Positions 56,128-64,000 of a stretch of 64,000 bases of DNA are shown here, piece after piece. Made by a program: the position numbers and the translations under genes. The DNA comes from Crambe crambe (taxonomy: Eukaryota > Porifera > Demospongiae > Poecilosclerida > Crambeidae): positions 2,767,001 through 2,831,000 of the forward strand of contig OZ004590.1 of assembly GCA_963924555.1 (NCBI GenBank), written 5' to 3'. A model generated the notes under the pieces. That model made no database searches. It was not told the origin of the DNA and saw only the letters and a program-made list of their open reading frames with translations. Position 1 is the stretch's first letter. Each line of letters starts with the position of its first letter.

Positions 56128-58356
56128 ATGCTTTATCGTATTTTACTATCATTATCAGCCCTATGGGCCCTTGGCCACTGCCAAACGAATATTTATATGC
56201 TGACACAGAACCTGAGGAATGAGGATCCAGCTGCTGTGAATCAATCACTTATCTTCAATAAAGCTTCCAAAGCAATAGAGGAACTCTGGACTATCTATTT
56301 GCCTAAAGTACTCAATGATAATGAAAATACTTCAAATGGTAGCACTGTTAGCCAGCAGTGTATCAATTCTACTATATCAATCATTTTGGAGAGTCTGCTG
56401 CCAAATATTTCCATGCCAGAGATAGTGCCTCTTCTAGATGCAACAGGAAAGCTAGGAGCCGGAGTTTTAAGTGGAAACTTCCATTTAGTTCCTGCATTTG
56501 ACCAGTGCTTTCAGTACAACTACACCAGCTTTTGTTCAGGCAGTATCAGATTCGCCTTTCTCCCTCCTACTAGCCCAATAGTATTTAGTGTTGGTCTCTG
56601 TGTTCCCAAATACTGCAATTCAGCTGACGTTACCACAGTAATAAAGTCTACTAACATTTTGGAAGTAGATGATATGAAATGCACTGATCGAAAGCGTCTT
56701 GCTTATACCCCAGGTGCAATCATCATGATAGTGGTCTGTGCTATATTTCTATCACTGATTGCCATGGGCACTTCAGTGGATCGGATTCAAGAGTGGACTG
56801 CTTCTGAAACACGCAAGATCGAGAAGGTTAATAATAATGGTACAGATAATGGCACCACATCAGCAGTAACTGCATCAACAACCACTTCCACTGATAAATC
56901 TCCCCTTCTTGTAAAGCGCACGGTAACTGTAATGAGAGTTCCATGCAGTAGTAGTAGTAGGATGAACTTGGAGTTTATCACAGCCTTTTCTCTATATAAG
57001 ACTGTCCCAACCTTATTTGCCACTAAGCAAGCACCTGGAGTGATCACCTGCTTGAATGGACTTCGAGTCATCAGCATGTTCTGGGTCATTCTTGGACACA
57101 CTTACGATTTCGTTTTGCTTCAAGTTGATAATACTCCGTCATTTCCCGATATTGTATCACGGTTTACCTTTCAACCCATAATTAATGGCAATCTCTCTGT
57201 TGACACCTTTTTCTTCCTCAGTGGTGTGTTAGTGACTTACCTCACCCTGCGTCAGATGAAAAAGAAAGGCCGATTCCCATTCATCCACTATTATCTTCAT
57301 CGCTATCTTCGCCTCACTCCAATTTACGCCTTTGTGCTGTTTTTCTCTTGGAATCTCATGTTTTACTTTGCCACTGGTCCAGCCTTTGCCTTTCAAACTC
57401 CTGATGCATGCAGCAATTACTGGTGGACAAACCTCCTCTATATCAATAATTTCCACCCCTGGAAGTTAAAGGACGAGTGCGCAGGGTGGACTTGGTATCT
57501 TGCTAACGATATGCAGTTCTACATTATTGCCCCACTGGTGGTTATCCCACTCTATTATCTGTACCCCGTTGGTCTAGTGGTGGCATCGAGTTTTCTTCTC
57601 AGTGGCTTCATCGTTACAGCAACACTGTCTGCAGTGTATGGCTTCAGTGCTAATAATATGGACCAAGACACAATTGGACAGTATAACGATTTGATATACA
57701 TTAAGCCCTGGGGCAGAATTTCTCCTTACCTCGTGGGCCTAGTGTTTGGCTATGCCATTTTTAGGCAGATTCGGTTCAAATTTGGGCGTATTACAAACAT
57801 CCTTCTTTACACTGCCGTGTGGATAGCATCAGGAGTAATTCTAATGTGTACTCTCTATGGTTTGTACTTCAGTTTTAATGATCATGTCCTGTCAAGGGCA
57901 GAGAATGCCATTTATATCACATTGTCTCGCTTTTCATGGGGAGTTGGTCTAGCTTTGCTGGTGTTTGCCTGCCACAATGGCTATGGTGGCTTGATCGATA
58001 CTTTCCTCTCTTTGAAAATATGGACACCACTAAGCAGAATGACTTTGAATGCCTACCTATTCCACCCAGTCGTTATATTTGTTGTGTATGGACAGCTACA
58101 AACAATTGTCCACTTGACGGACATAACTATGAGTGTTTACGCACTGGCCTTTGTGGTGCTTTCATATGCATCAGCTGCAGTATTTTGCATTTGCATCGAG
58201 TTTCCACTGGGGACAATAGAAATCTTGCTATTCAAGCTGATCGGGATTGGTGGTCGGGATAGTCAGCGACAAGGGACCAGAACCAGTGTTAGCAAAGAGA
58301 AAGGAGAAAATATCATGACAGATGAAACAAAGATTGCATCACAGAAAGAGGCATAA
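56128..58356 (+). CDS. NRF-6-like (nose resistant to fluoxetine) acyltransferase-3 family membrane protein
   Basis: 742 residues in one exon, ATG 56128, TAA 58354-58356. A signal peptide (MLYRILLSLSALWALGHC) is followed by a cysteine-containing, N-glycosylatable NRF domain (residues about 40-195: QCINST, CFQYNYTSFCSGS, GLCVPKYCNSAD), then a first membrane helix (IIMIVVCAIFLSLIAMG) and a linker. The acyltransferase-3 part starts at residue 311 (GLRVISMFWVILGH), with FFFLSGVLVTYL and LHRYLRLTPIYA, and about ten more hydrophobic helices. In this family H328-type histidines are thought to take part in acyl transfer; substrates in animals are poorly known. Probably at the plasma membrane or in the secretory pathway. 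One pseudogene and one fragment lie upstream. Confidence 0.93.
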   Translation: MLYRILLSLSALWALGHCQTNIYMLTQNLRNEDPAAVNQSLIFNKASKAIEELWTIYLPKVLNDNENTSNGSTVSQQCINSTISIILESLLPNISMPEIVPLLDATGKLGAGVLSGNFHLVPAFDQCFQYNYTSFCSGSIRFAFLPPTSPIVFSVGLCVPKYCNSADVTTVIKSTNILEVDDMKCTDRKRLAYTPGAIIMIVVCAIFLSLIAMGTSVDRIQEWTASETRKIEKVNNNGTDNGTTSAVTASTTTSTDKSPLLVKRTVTVMRVPCSSSSRMNLEFITAFSLYKTVPTLFATKQAPGVITCLNGLRVISMFWVILGHTYDFVLLQVDNTPSFPDIVSRFTFQPIINGNLSVDTFFFLSGVLVTYLTLRQMKKKGRFPFIHYYLHRYLRLTPIYAFVLFFSWNLMFYFATGPAFAFQTPDACSNYWWTNLLYINNFHPWKLKDECAGWTWYLANDMQFYIIAPLVVIPLYYLYPVGLVVASSFLLSGFIVTATLSAVYGFSANNMDQDTIGQYNDLIYIKPWGRISPYLVGLVFGYAIFRQIRFKFGRITNILLYTAVWIASGVILMCTLYGLYFSFNDHVLSRAENAIYITLSRFSWGVGLALLVFACHNGYGGLIDTFLSLKIWTPLSRMTLNAYLFHPVVIFVVYGQLQTIVHLTDITMSVYALAFVVLSYASAAVFCICIEFPLGTIEILLFKLIGIGGRDSQRQGTRTSVSKEKGENIMTDETKIASQKEA

Positions 58357-58377
58357 CTTTTGATATTAGTATGACTT

Positions 58378-58545
58378 TTTTTTGTTGTTTTTTTAATATA
58401 ATTTGTTGTTGTTTTTTCTATTTTTTTTTGTTTTTTTTTTTGTTTTGTTTTATTTTTTTTTGTTTTTTTTTTGTTTTGTTTTTTGTTGTTTTTTTTTGGT
58501 TTTTTTTTTTTGTTTGATTTCTGTTTTATTGTTTTTTCTAGCTAG
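58378..58545. repeat. T/G low-complexity tract
   Basis: Long T-runs broken by single G (TTTTTTTTTGTTTTGTTTT). It lies just past the stop of the NRF-6-like gene. Prone to replication slippage; no coding value. Confidence 0.9.
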
Positions 58546-59018
58546 CTATTGTCTAATGTATGTGTGGCACCACTTGGATGAGCATGTATAATAATAATAA
58601 TCATAATACTCATTGTTGTGTCAAACTAGCTCAAGATTTTGTGTATACTGCATGTATCTCTTACCTATAGAGGAGAAACCTGTAAACAAGCAGGATTGGA
58701 CGGGGTACAAGATGAAAATTTCTGATGAAACCCCTAACAAGTTATGAAATATTGAACTGCCAAAAGTGAAGAGAAGAAAAAGAGAAAGATTATTCTGAAT
58801 AACACTACGTAGAGGTGTGAAAATAAAAATTGGTGCAGGAATAATGAAGATGCAAGCAATCAAATCCTATGATAAATGCATATATCTGTTATTGGGGGGT
58901 CATTATTTTTGAAGGGCAGTGTAAGTTGGGATTTCTGCTCTGCAGAATGTCAATGAAATATTAACTCTTTTTCAAAGAACAGAGACAACAATTTGTCGTT
59001 TTGATGTTGTCATTTTTG
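58546..59018. other. Intergenic, no gene recognised
   Basis: AT-rich, no motif identified. 58985-59018 may be a degraded extension of the ankyrin remnant that follows (GATGTTGTC resembles the TTGTTGTCTTTG of the array). Confidence 0.4.
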
Positions 59019-59051
59019 AGTTCCACAATGAGGTACTTCACTGTGGCTAAG
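59019..59051 (-). pseudogene. Remnant of an ankyrin-kinase array at the retrotransposon insertion site
   Basis: GTTCCACAATGAGGTACTTC then ACTGTGGCTAAG matches the ankyrin units (for example 46238-46265) with one difference, and the unit would continue TGACCATT. The LTR begins exactly here, so the retrotransposon lies within a fourth ankyrin copy or a fragment of one. The expected target duplication is CTAAG (59047-59051). Confidence 0.8.
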
Positions 59052-59305
59052 TGTCATGAACAGCATAACTCTAAGTAGCTAAGTGTTAATGTAATTATTC
59101 TTTCTGTGTCATATTTGTCAAACTCACCCTTCATGTGTTTATGTGTGTTATTTCTCCCCTCTCTGTATAGTGTGTTAAATCATTAGTTTGTACATTCATG
59201 TGTTATTGATGTATTTAAGTAGTTTTTGTGTTGGACTGACCAGTCCTGCCAGTTGCTATTAAAAATTGACTTAACTATAAGTTCTCTGCGTCCCAGTCCG
59301 CGACA
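59052..59305 (+). repeat. 5' LTR, 254 bp
   Basis: Starts TGTCATGAAC and ends CCGCGACA (TG...CA). The 3' LTR starting at 63864 is identical over the 137 bp inside the window. It should hold the promoter; no specific promoter element was assigned. Confidence 0.93.
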
Positions 59306-59308
59306 TCT

Positions 59309-59325
59309 TGGTGGCAGCGGTGGGA
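59309..59325 (+). promoter_or_regulatory. Primer-binding site, leucine tRNA type
   Basis: TGGTGGCAGCGGTGGGA, three bases after the LTR, is complementary to the 3' end of animal tRNA-Leu (acceptor end ...CCCACCGCTGCCA plus CCA). The tRNA was assigned from memory of the metazoan sequence. Confidence 0.8.
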
Positions 59326-59395
59326 TAGTTGTCTACAGAAGTTGAGACAAGACCTGTGCCAGTTGGAGAACCTCTATAGCTACAGTAACTATCGA

Positions 59396-62300
59396 ATGTA
59401 CAGTACCACGAGGAGTGGCCGAGAGTATAGGAGACGATTGGAAGAGAAAGTTGAAACCGAAGAGTCCGGAGAATCAGACAGAAACTCAACGACGTTACCT
59501 ACGAGTGAGATGGAAGAAGAAACCGAACGAGGGAGCGACGGAACTACTAGAGGCAGTGGCTTAGAGGCCGATCCCCGATCATTGGAGAATATGGTAGCTA
59601 TGCTTCTCGAGGACAGAAGAGCCATGCAAGCCAATGTGACATCTCTACTCGGAGCGATCGAGACCATGGGTAGGACCAGACGAGAGATGACAGAGCTCAG
59701 CAAGAGCGAGAACGACATCAAACTCCAGAAGTTGACCGAGTCCGACGATATTGAAGCGTTTTTAACAACCTTTGAGAGGATGATGCTAGCGTACGAGATT
59801 AGACGAGAGAGATGGGCCTATAAGCTAGCTCCAAATCTTACTGGGAAGGCCCAGCAGGCGTATGCTGCAATGCCAACAGAAGAAGCTGGAAACTACGAAG
59901 CTCTGAAAGTAGCCATTCTCAGGAGGTATGATATCAATCAAGAAACCTATCGTCAGCGTTTCAGGCAAACTTCCCGCAAGGACAGTGAGACCTACAGGGA
60001 TTTAGCAGTACGACTCATGGATCTGCTGAAGAAGTGGATGAAGGATCATATGGAGAGTGTACAAGCGGTGCTGGAGCAAGTAGCGATCGAGCAGCTGAGC
60101 AACAAACTACCCCCTGAGGTTCACGTTTGGGTGCAGGACCGGAGACCTAAGACAGTGCTTAAGGCAGGAGAACTCGCTGACGAATATACCTTAGTGAGGA
60201 AACAAGTGAAAAACGACAACCAGAAGCCACCGGGAGAGCCAGTGATTACCTGCCACTATTGCAAGAAGAAAGGCCACATGCCTAAGGAGTGCAGGAAGGC
60301 AGCAGCAGATCGAGCACGGGAAAGTGGAGGGCGAGAAACCCAGCTGAAGCCGGGGAAGACAAAGATACGATGCTACAACTGTCACAAGCTGGGACATATT
60401 GCTGCTGCTTGTCCGAGCAAACCAGCAATGTACACAGAAGTAGTGTACATGAACGACCAGAACAAAACTTCATCTCAGGAGGAGGACAGATTCAAGAAAG
60501 CTGGAACTGTGGATGGCAGAAGAGTAACTGACATTCTTCTGGACACAGGCGGTGCCAGGACGATGGTACACAAGGAACTAGTTCGAGGGAAGCCAGAAAC
60601 AGGAAAAGTGTCGATACGTTGTGCCCATGGAGATATCAAGGTGTATCCATTAACCAAAGTACAGATCGGTGTGGGAAACTTCCATCGTGAAGTTGAAGCA
60701 GCAGTGTCATCCACTCTCCCTATGCCTGTTCTACTAGGCCGGGATGTCAACCTGTCAGATATTCTCCAGGAGACCCAAGAGAATACTACAGATCGTGAGA
60801 AAGAGGATAACTTGGCTGTGATAATAAGAGCCAGATCCAAGCAACTTGAGCAACAAGAAAGAGATGAGAAGGAGAAGGAAGTAGCAGATGGAGCACAACC
60901 GAAACCAGCAGATCTTGGGACTGAACCAATAACCACATCTGATATCGAGGAAGATGGGATACTTGGCTCATCATTCGACCCTGATTTATTCCAGGCAGTG
61001 AAGACCCGGAAGGGTATGACCCGGAGCGAGAAGAGAACCCAGCGGAGAGAATTCTATGAACAGAAAAAGAAGCACCATCTAGATATGGGTACAGAGGAGT
61101 TGAAGCAACTTCAACAAAGTGATCCCTCACTTGCCAGCATCCGAGAAGCCAACCATGGAGAAGCTGAACCCAACAAGACAGGCATCTTGGAAGAGGATGG
61201 ACTATTGTATCGTCAATGGGTTCCTCATGGGAGAGAAACTACCGGAACCATCTACCAGCTGATCCTACCACTACAGTGCCGACAATTGGTGTTGAAACTA
61301 GCACACGAGATCCCGATGGCTGGACATCTGGGCCAAAAGAAGACGACAGACCGAGTGCTACAGCGGTTCTACTGGCCAACAGTGTTCCAGGACGTGAAGG
61401 AGTTATGCCGCACCTGTCCAGAGTGCCAGAAGACAGCAAAGGGGAAAAAGGTTCGTGCCCCTATGGTGCCACTACCAATTGTGGAGGAGCCGTTCCACAG
61501 GATCGCTATGGACATCATCGGGCCTCTCCCTCGCAGCAGGAAAGGAAACAGGTACATACTGGTAATATGTGATTACGCCACCCGTTACCCTGAAGCATTC
61601 CCCCTCCGTTCAATTGATGCTGAGCATGTTGCCGAGCAATTGACCCAATTCTTCAGTAGGGTTGGGGTGCCCAAGGAAATTTTAACAGACCAGGGATCCA
61701 ACTTTACTTCCAAGCTGCTGGCAGAATTGTACAAGTTATTGAGCATCCACCCTATCAGAACAAGTCCCTACCACCCCCAAACAGACGGGCTAGTGGAACG
61801 GTTTAATCAGACCCTTAAAGCCATGTTACGAAGGGCTGCCTGTGAAGATGGGAAAGATTGGGATTGCCTCATACCCTACTTATTGTTCGCCTATCGGGAG
61901 GTCCCACAGGCCTCAACTGGATTCTCCCCGTTTGAGTTAGTTTATGGGAGGCAGGTCCGGGGCCCTCTTGACATACTGAAGGAATCCTGGGAAGCTTCTA
62001 AGCAATCTCCAGAGAGTGTGGTATCCTATGTCCTTACCATACAAGAAAAGCTAGCAAATATGTCCGAGTTGGTGCACACAAACATGACCCAGGCACAGAA
62101 AGACCAGAAAAGGTGGTATGATAGGAACGCTCGGGAAAGGAGATTCCAGATAGGAGACCACGTATTGGTGCTGCTTCCATCGAGTACCAACAAGCTACTT
62201 GCTAATTGGCAAGGTCCATATCCAGTGAAGAAGGTTATTTCCCCCGTTACCTATGAAGTCGACATGTTTGACCACCAGAAACGCCACCGGATATTCCATG

Positions 62301-63823
62301 TGAACATGCTACGCAAGTGGAACACCCCCACAGCACAGAATCTATGGGTTGAAGAGACAGTGGAAGAACCGGCCAATGAAGATGACATAATTCTCTGGAA
62401 GGAAGCAAGTCCCAATGAATTGGAGCTAACGACTGGTGAGCAGTTAACCACGAAACAGAATACGGAGCTCAGAGAGACCCTGCAATCATTTTCTGAAGTC
62501 ATGTCGGATGTTCCCGGACGAACAGACTATGCTGAACATGACATTGAAACAGGGACAGCTCGACCTATCAGACTACCTCCATATCGAGTACCACAGGCAT
62601 ACCGAGAGACTGTGAAGAAAAAAATCGCCGAAATGTTGGAGCATGGAATCATCGAGCCCTCTACCAGTGAGTGGTCCTCGCCGATAGTGTTGGTGAAAAA
62701 GAAAGACAGTACACTGAGATTCTGCGTTGACTACCGCCGGTTGAATAACATCTCCCAAGCCGATGCATACCCAATGCCTCGCATAGATGAACTCATTGAT
62801 CGTGCAGGACAAGCAAGGTTCATCACAACTATTGATCTCACCAAGGGGTATTGGCAGGTGCCATTGACAGAGAGAGCCAAGATCAAGAGTGCATTTGTCA
62901 CCCCCTTTGGACTGTACCAGTTTCGAGTTATGCCGTTTGGCCTACAAGGGGCACCAGCCACATTCCAACGTTTGGTCGACAGAGTCATTCAGGGTCTAGA
63001 CGACTTTATAGCTGCCTACTTGGATGATATCATCGTCTATAGCAAGACCTGGACCGAACATCTCCAACACATACAGCAAGTTATGGAGAGATTGCAGAAA
63101 GCTGGACTCAAGGTGAAACGCAAGAAATGCCAATTTGGAATGTCAAGATGTGTCTACCTTGGACACGTGATTGGAAGTGGGGTGGTGGAGCCGGAAGCCT
63201 CCAAAGTTGAAGCAATTCAGAGTTTCTCAGTGCCAGAAACTAGGAAGGAAGTTAGAGCATTCCTCGGCTTGACTGGCTACTATCGGAAGTTTATTCCGGA
63301 CTTCGCCAGCATAGCCGCCCCCTTGTCAGACCTCACTCGGAAATCTTCCCCCAATCGATTCAAGTGGACACCAGAGTGTAATGCAGCATTTACCACCTTC
63401 AAGCAAAAGATGTGTTCATCCCCAGTGTTGAAGACCCCCGATTTTGCCAAACCGTTCACACTACAGACGGATGCCTCAGCAAGGGGAGTTGGGGCTGTGT
63501 TAAGCCAGATGAGTGATACAGGAGAGGAGCACCCTGTTGGATACTTTAGTCGAAAGCTACTCCCTCGTGAGGAACGCTATTCCACAATTGAAAAGGAGTG
63601 CCTCGCCATACGTCTTGGGGTGGAGGCATTTAGAATCTACCTGCTTGGCCAACACTTCACCATTCCGACTGATCATCGCGCATTAGAATGGATGGAACGT
63701 CTGAAGGAAAACAATAGCCGACTCACCCGCTGGAGTTTGGCACTCCAGCCCTATGACTTCGAGATCCACTACCGCAGTGGCAAAGACAATCAAAATGCTG
63801 ATGGCCTCTCCCGTCTGGTTTAA
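59396..63823 (+). CDS. Gag-Pol polyprotein, order Gag-PR-IN-RT-RH
   Basis: 1475 residues from ATG 59396 (MYSTTRSGREYRRR); the frame is open further upstream but without another ATG. Gag: residues 100-270, with a SCAN-like part at 185-270 (YRQRFRQ, LMDLLKKWMK, EQVAIEQLSNKLPPEVHVWV). Two CCHC knuckles at 286-299 and 326-339. Aspartic protease LLDTGGA at D383. After a charged spacer, integrase: zinc finger from H637 (H...H...C..C), catalytic D706, D765, E801 (D-58-D-35-E), and a GPY-like module at 937-955. Then RT: D1147 in TIDLTKGYW and YLDD at 1208-1211. RNase H: D1359, E1401, D1426, ending NADGLSRLV. No stop or frameshift separates Gag and Pol, so processing must rely on the protease. Confidence 0.94.
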   Translation: MYSTTRSGREYRRRLEEKVETEESGESDRNSTTLPTSEMEEETERGSDGTTRGSGLEADPRSLENMVAMLLEDRRAMQANVTSLLGAIETMGRTRREMTELSKSENDIKLQKLTESDDIEAFLTTFERMMLAYEIRRERWAYKLAPNLTGKAQQAYAAMPTEEAGNYEALKVAILRRYDINQETYRQRFRQTSRKDSETYRDLAVRLMDLLKKWMKDHMESVQAVLEQVAIEQLSNKLPPEVHVWVQDRRPKTVLKAGELADEYTLVRKQVKNDNQKPPGEPVITCHYCKKKGHMPKECRKAAADRARESGGRETQLKPGKTKIRCYNCHKLGHIAAACPSKPAMYTEVVYMNDQNKTSSQEEDRFKKAGTVDGRRVTDILLDTGGARTMVHKELVRGKPETGKVSIRCAHGDIKVYPLTKVQIGVGNFHREVEAAVSSTLPMPVLLGRDVNLSDILQETQENTTDREKEDNLAVIIRARSKQLEQQERDEKEKEVADGAQPKPADLGTEPITTSDIEEDGILGSSFDPDLFQAVKTRKGMTRSEKRTQRREFYEQKKKHHLDMGTEELKQLQQSDPSLASIREANHGEAEPNKTGILEEDGLLYRQWVPHGRETTGTIYQLILPLQCRQLVLKLAHEIPMAGHLGQKKTTDRVLQRFYWPTVFQDVKELCRTCPECQKTAKGKKVRAPMVPLPIVEEPFHRIAMDIIGPLPRSRKGNRYILVICDYATRYPEAFPLRSIDAEHVAEQLTQFFSRVGVPKEILTDQGSNFTSKLLAELYKLLSIHPIRTSPYHPQTDGLVERFNQTLKAMLRRAACEDGKDWDCLIPYLLFAYREVPQASTGFSPFELVYGRQVRGPLDILKESWEASKQSPESVVSYVLTIQEKLANMSELVHTNMTQAQKDQKRWYDRNARERRFQIGDHVLVLLPSSTNKLLANWQGPYPVKKVISPVTYEVDMFDHQKRHRIFHVNMLRKWNTPTAQNLWVEETVEEPANEDDIILWKEASPNELELTTGEQLTTKQNTELRETLQSFSEVMSDVPGRTDYAEHDIETGTARPIRLPPYRVPQAYRETVKKKIAEMLEHGIIEPSTSEWSSPIVLVKKKDSTLRFCVDYRRLNNISQADAYPMPRIDELIDRAGQARFITTIDLTKGYWQVPLTERAKIKSAFVTPFGLYQFRVMPFGLQGAPATFQRLVDRVIQGLDDFIAAYLDDIIVYSKTWTEHLQHIQQVMERLQKAGLKVKRKKCQFGMSRCVYLGHVIGSGVVEPEASKVEAIQSFSVPETRKEVRAFLGLTGYYRKFIPDFASIAAPLSDLTRKSSPNRFKWTPECNAAFTTFKQKMCSSPVLKTPDFAKPFTLQTDASARGVGAVLSQMSDTGEEHPVGYFSRKLLPREERYSTIEKECLAIRLGVEAFRIYLLGQHFTIPTDHRALEWMERLKENNSRLTRWSLALQPYDFEIHYRSGKDNQNADGLSRLV

Positions 63824-63845
63824 CTTTCACCGACATGAATGTCGC

Positions 63846-63863
63846 AGGAGAAGGGGGATGGAG
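63846..63863 (+). promoter_or_regulatory. Polypurine tract
   Basis: AGGAGAAGGGGGATGGAG directly precedes the 3' LTR, the expected plus-strand primer. Confidence 0.85.
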
Positions 63864-64000
63864 TGTCATGAACAGCATAACTCTAAGTAGCTAAGTGTTA
63901 ATGTAATTATTCTTTCTGTGTCATATTTGTCAAACTCACCCTTCATGTGTTTATGTGTGTTATTTCTCCCCTCTCTGTATAGTGTGTTAAATCATTAGTT
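63864..64000 (+). repeat. 3' LTR, first 137 bp
   Basis: Identical to 59052-59188 at every position compared. The remaining 117 bp and the right flank lie outside the window. Confidence 0.93.

Larger units (their letters stand above)
59052..64000 (+). mobile_element. Gmr1-like Ty3/gypsy LTR retrotransposon (3' end cut by the window)
   Basis: Structure: 5' LTR 59052-59305, primer-binding site 59309-59325, one uninterrupted Gag-Pol frame 59396-63823, polypurine tract 63846-63863, and the first 137 bp of the 3' LTR 63864-64000. The LTR parts that can be compared are identical, the frame has no stop, and both LTR boundaries are clean, so the copy is young and may be active. Domain order is Gag, protease, integrase, RT, RNase H. 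There is no env-like frame. It is inserted into ankyrin-array sequence. Confidence 0.95.

Noticed and set aside
58403..58591. Open frame rich in F and L (MLLFFLFFFVFF...) as a membrane protein
   Set aside because: It is only the translation of a T/G low-complexity tract.
59342..59395. Upstream extension of Gag from a TTG at 59342
   Set aside because: Non-ATG start; the first ATG in frame is at 59396 and the extra 18 residues show no Gag-like feature.
59271..62988. Several minus-strand open frames of 60-150 codons
   Set aside because: They are shadows of the intact Gag-Pol frame on the plus strand.

Overview
The window looks like animal nuclear DNA, most likely from a sponge (a demosponge such as Amphimedon; this is inference). 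The signs are AT-rich intergenic sequence full of GCTAGC/AGCTAGCT runs, a multi-copy family of ankyrin-repeat/coiled-coil/TKL-kinase genes, a single-exon NRF-6-type acyltransferase gene, a few spliced small exons and a very high density of inverted-repeat transposons. There are no bacterial operons, tRNAs, rRNAs or CRISPR arrays.

Layout. 1-2446 (minus) is the 5' part of ankyrin-kinase gene A, cut by the window edge. 2447-22160 is repeat-dominated: a small two-exon gene inside a terminal-inverted-repeat (TIR) element (4028-4740), a mariner-type MITE (5222-5639), a CpG-rich TIR element (7136-7536), a hAT-like element (8880-10345), two further TIR elements, a 278-bp hairpin (14127-14404) and a 2.1-kb inverted repeat (15406-17531). 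22163-24245 (minus) is paralog B, whose 5' end is missing. 24246-36570 holds more transposon debris (hAT, pogo, TIR elements), a broken copy of the NRF-6-like gene (32365-33892) and a 1.7-kb tandem array of 156- and 96-bp units (33925-35645). 37050-39530 (minus) is a decayed Ty3/gypsy pol in the usual RT-RNaseH-integrase order. A death-domain-like exon and a stray SRP54 exon follow. 44608-48810 (minus) is the complete ankyrin-kinase gene C, whose upstream flank is a segmental copy of the one at gene A, apart from insertions. 49022-55773 is again palindromic elements, including a nested 1.4-kb foldback. 56128-58356 (plus) is the intact NRF-6-like gene. 59052 to the end is a young LTR retrotransposon with an uninterrupted 1475-residue Gag-Pol.

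How the parts relate. Genes A, B and C are copies of one locus, sharing coding sequence and upstream flank. Their ankyrin arrays are built from a 306-bp unit (102 residues, three ankyrin repeats) that has spread as near-identical tandem copies. The LTR element at the right edge sits inside a short remnant of this ankyrin sequence, so a fourth copy probably lies at or beyond the edge.

Most notable: the LTR element has Ty3/gypsy-type domains in the order Gag-PR-integrase-RT-RNaseH, the Gmr1-like arrangement, and its Gag contains a stretch resembling the vertebrate SCAN domain. Also unusual are the two very long inverted repeats, a family of TIR elements sharing GGGATTGGAAACG near their ends, hAT-like elements with a C-tract at nearly the same distance from the terminus, and a small spliced gene carried between TIRs. 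Family assignments come from motifs read by eye; no database search was possible.
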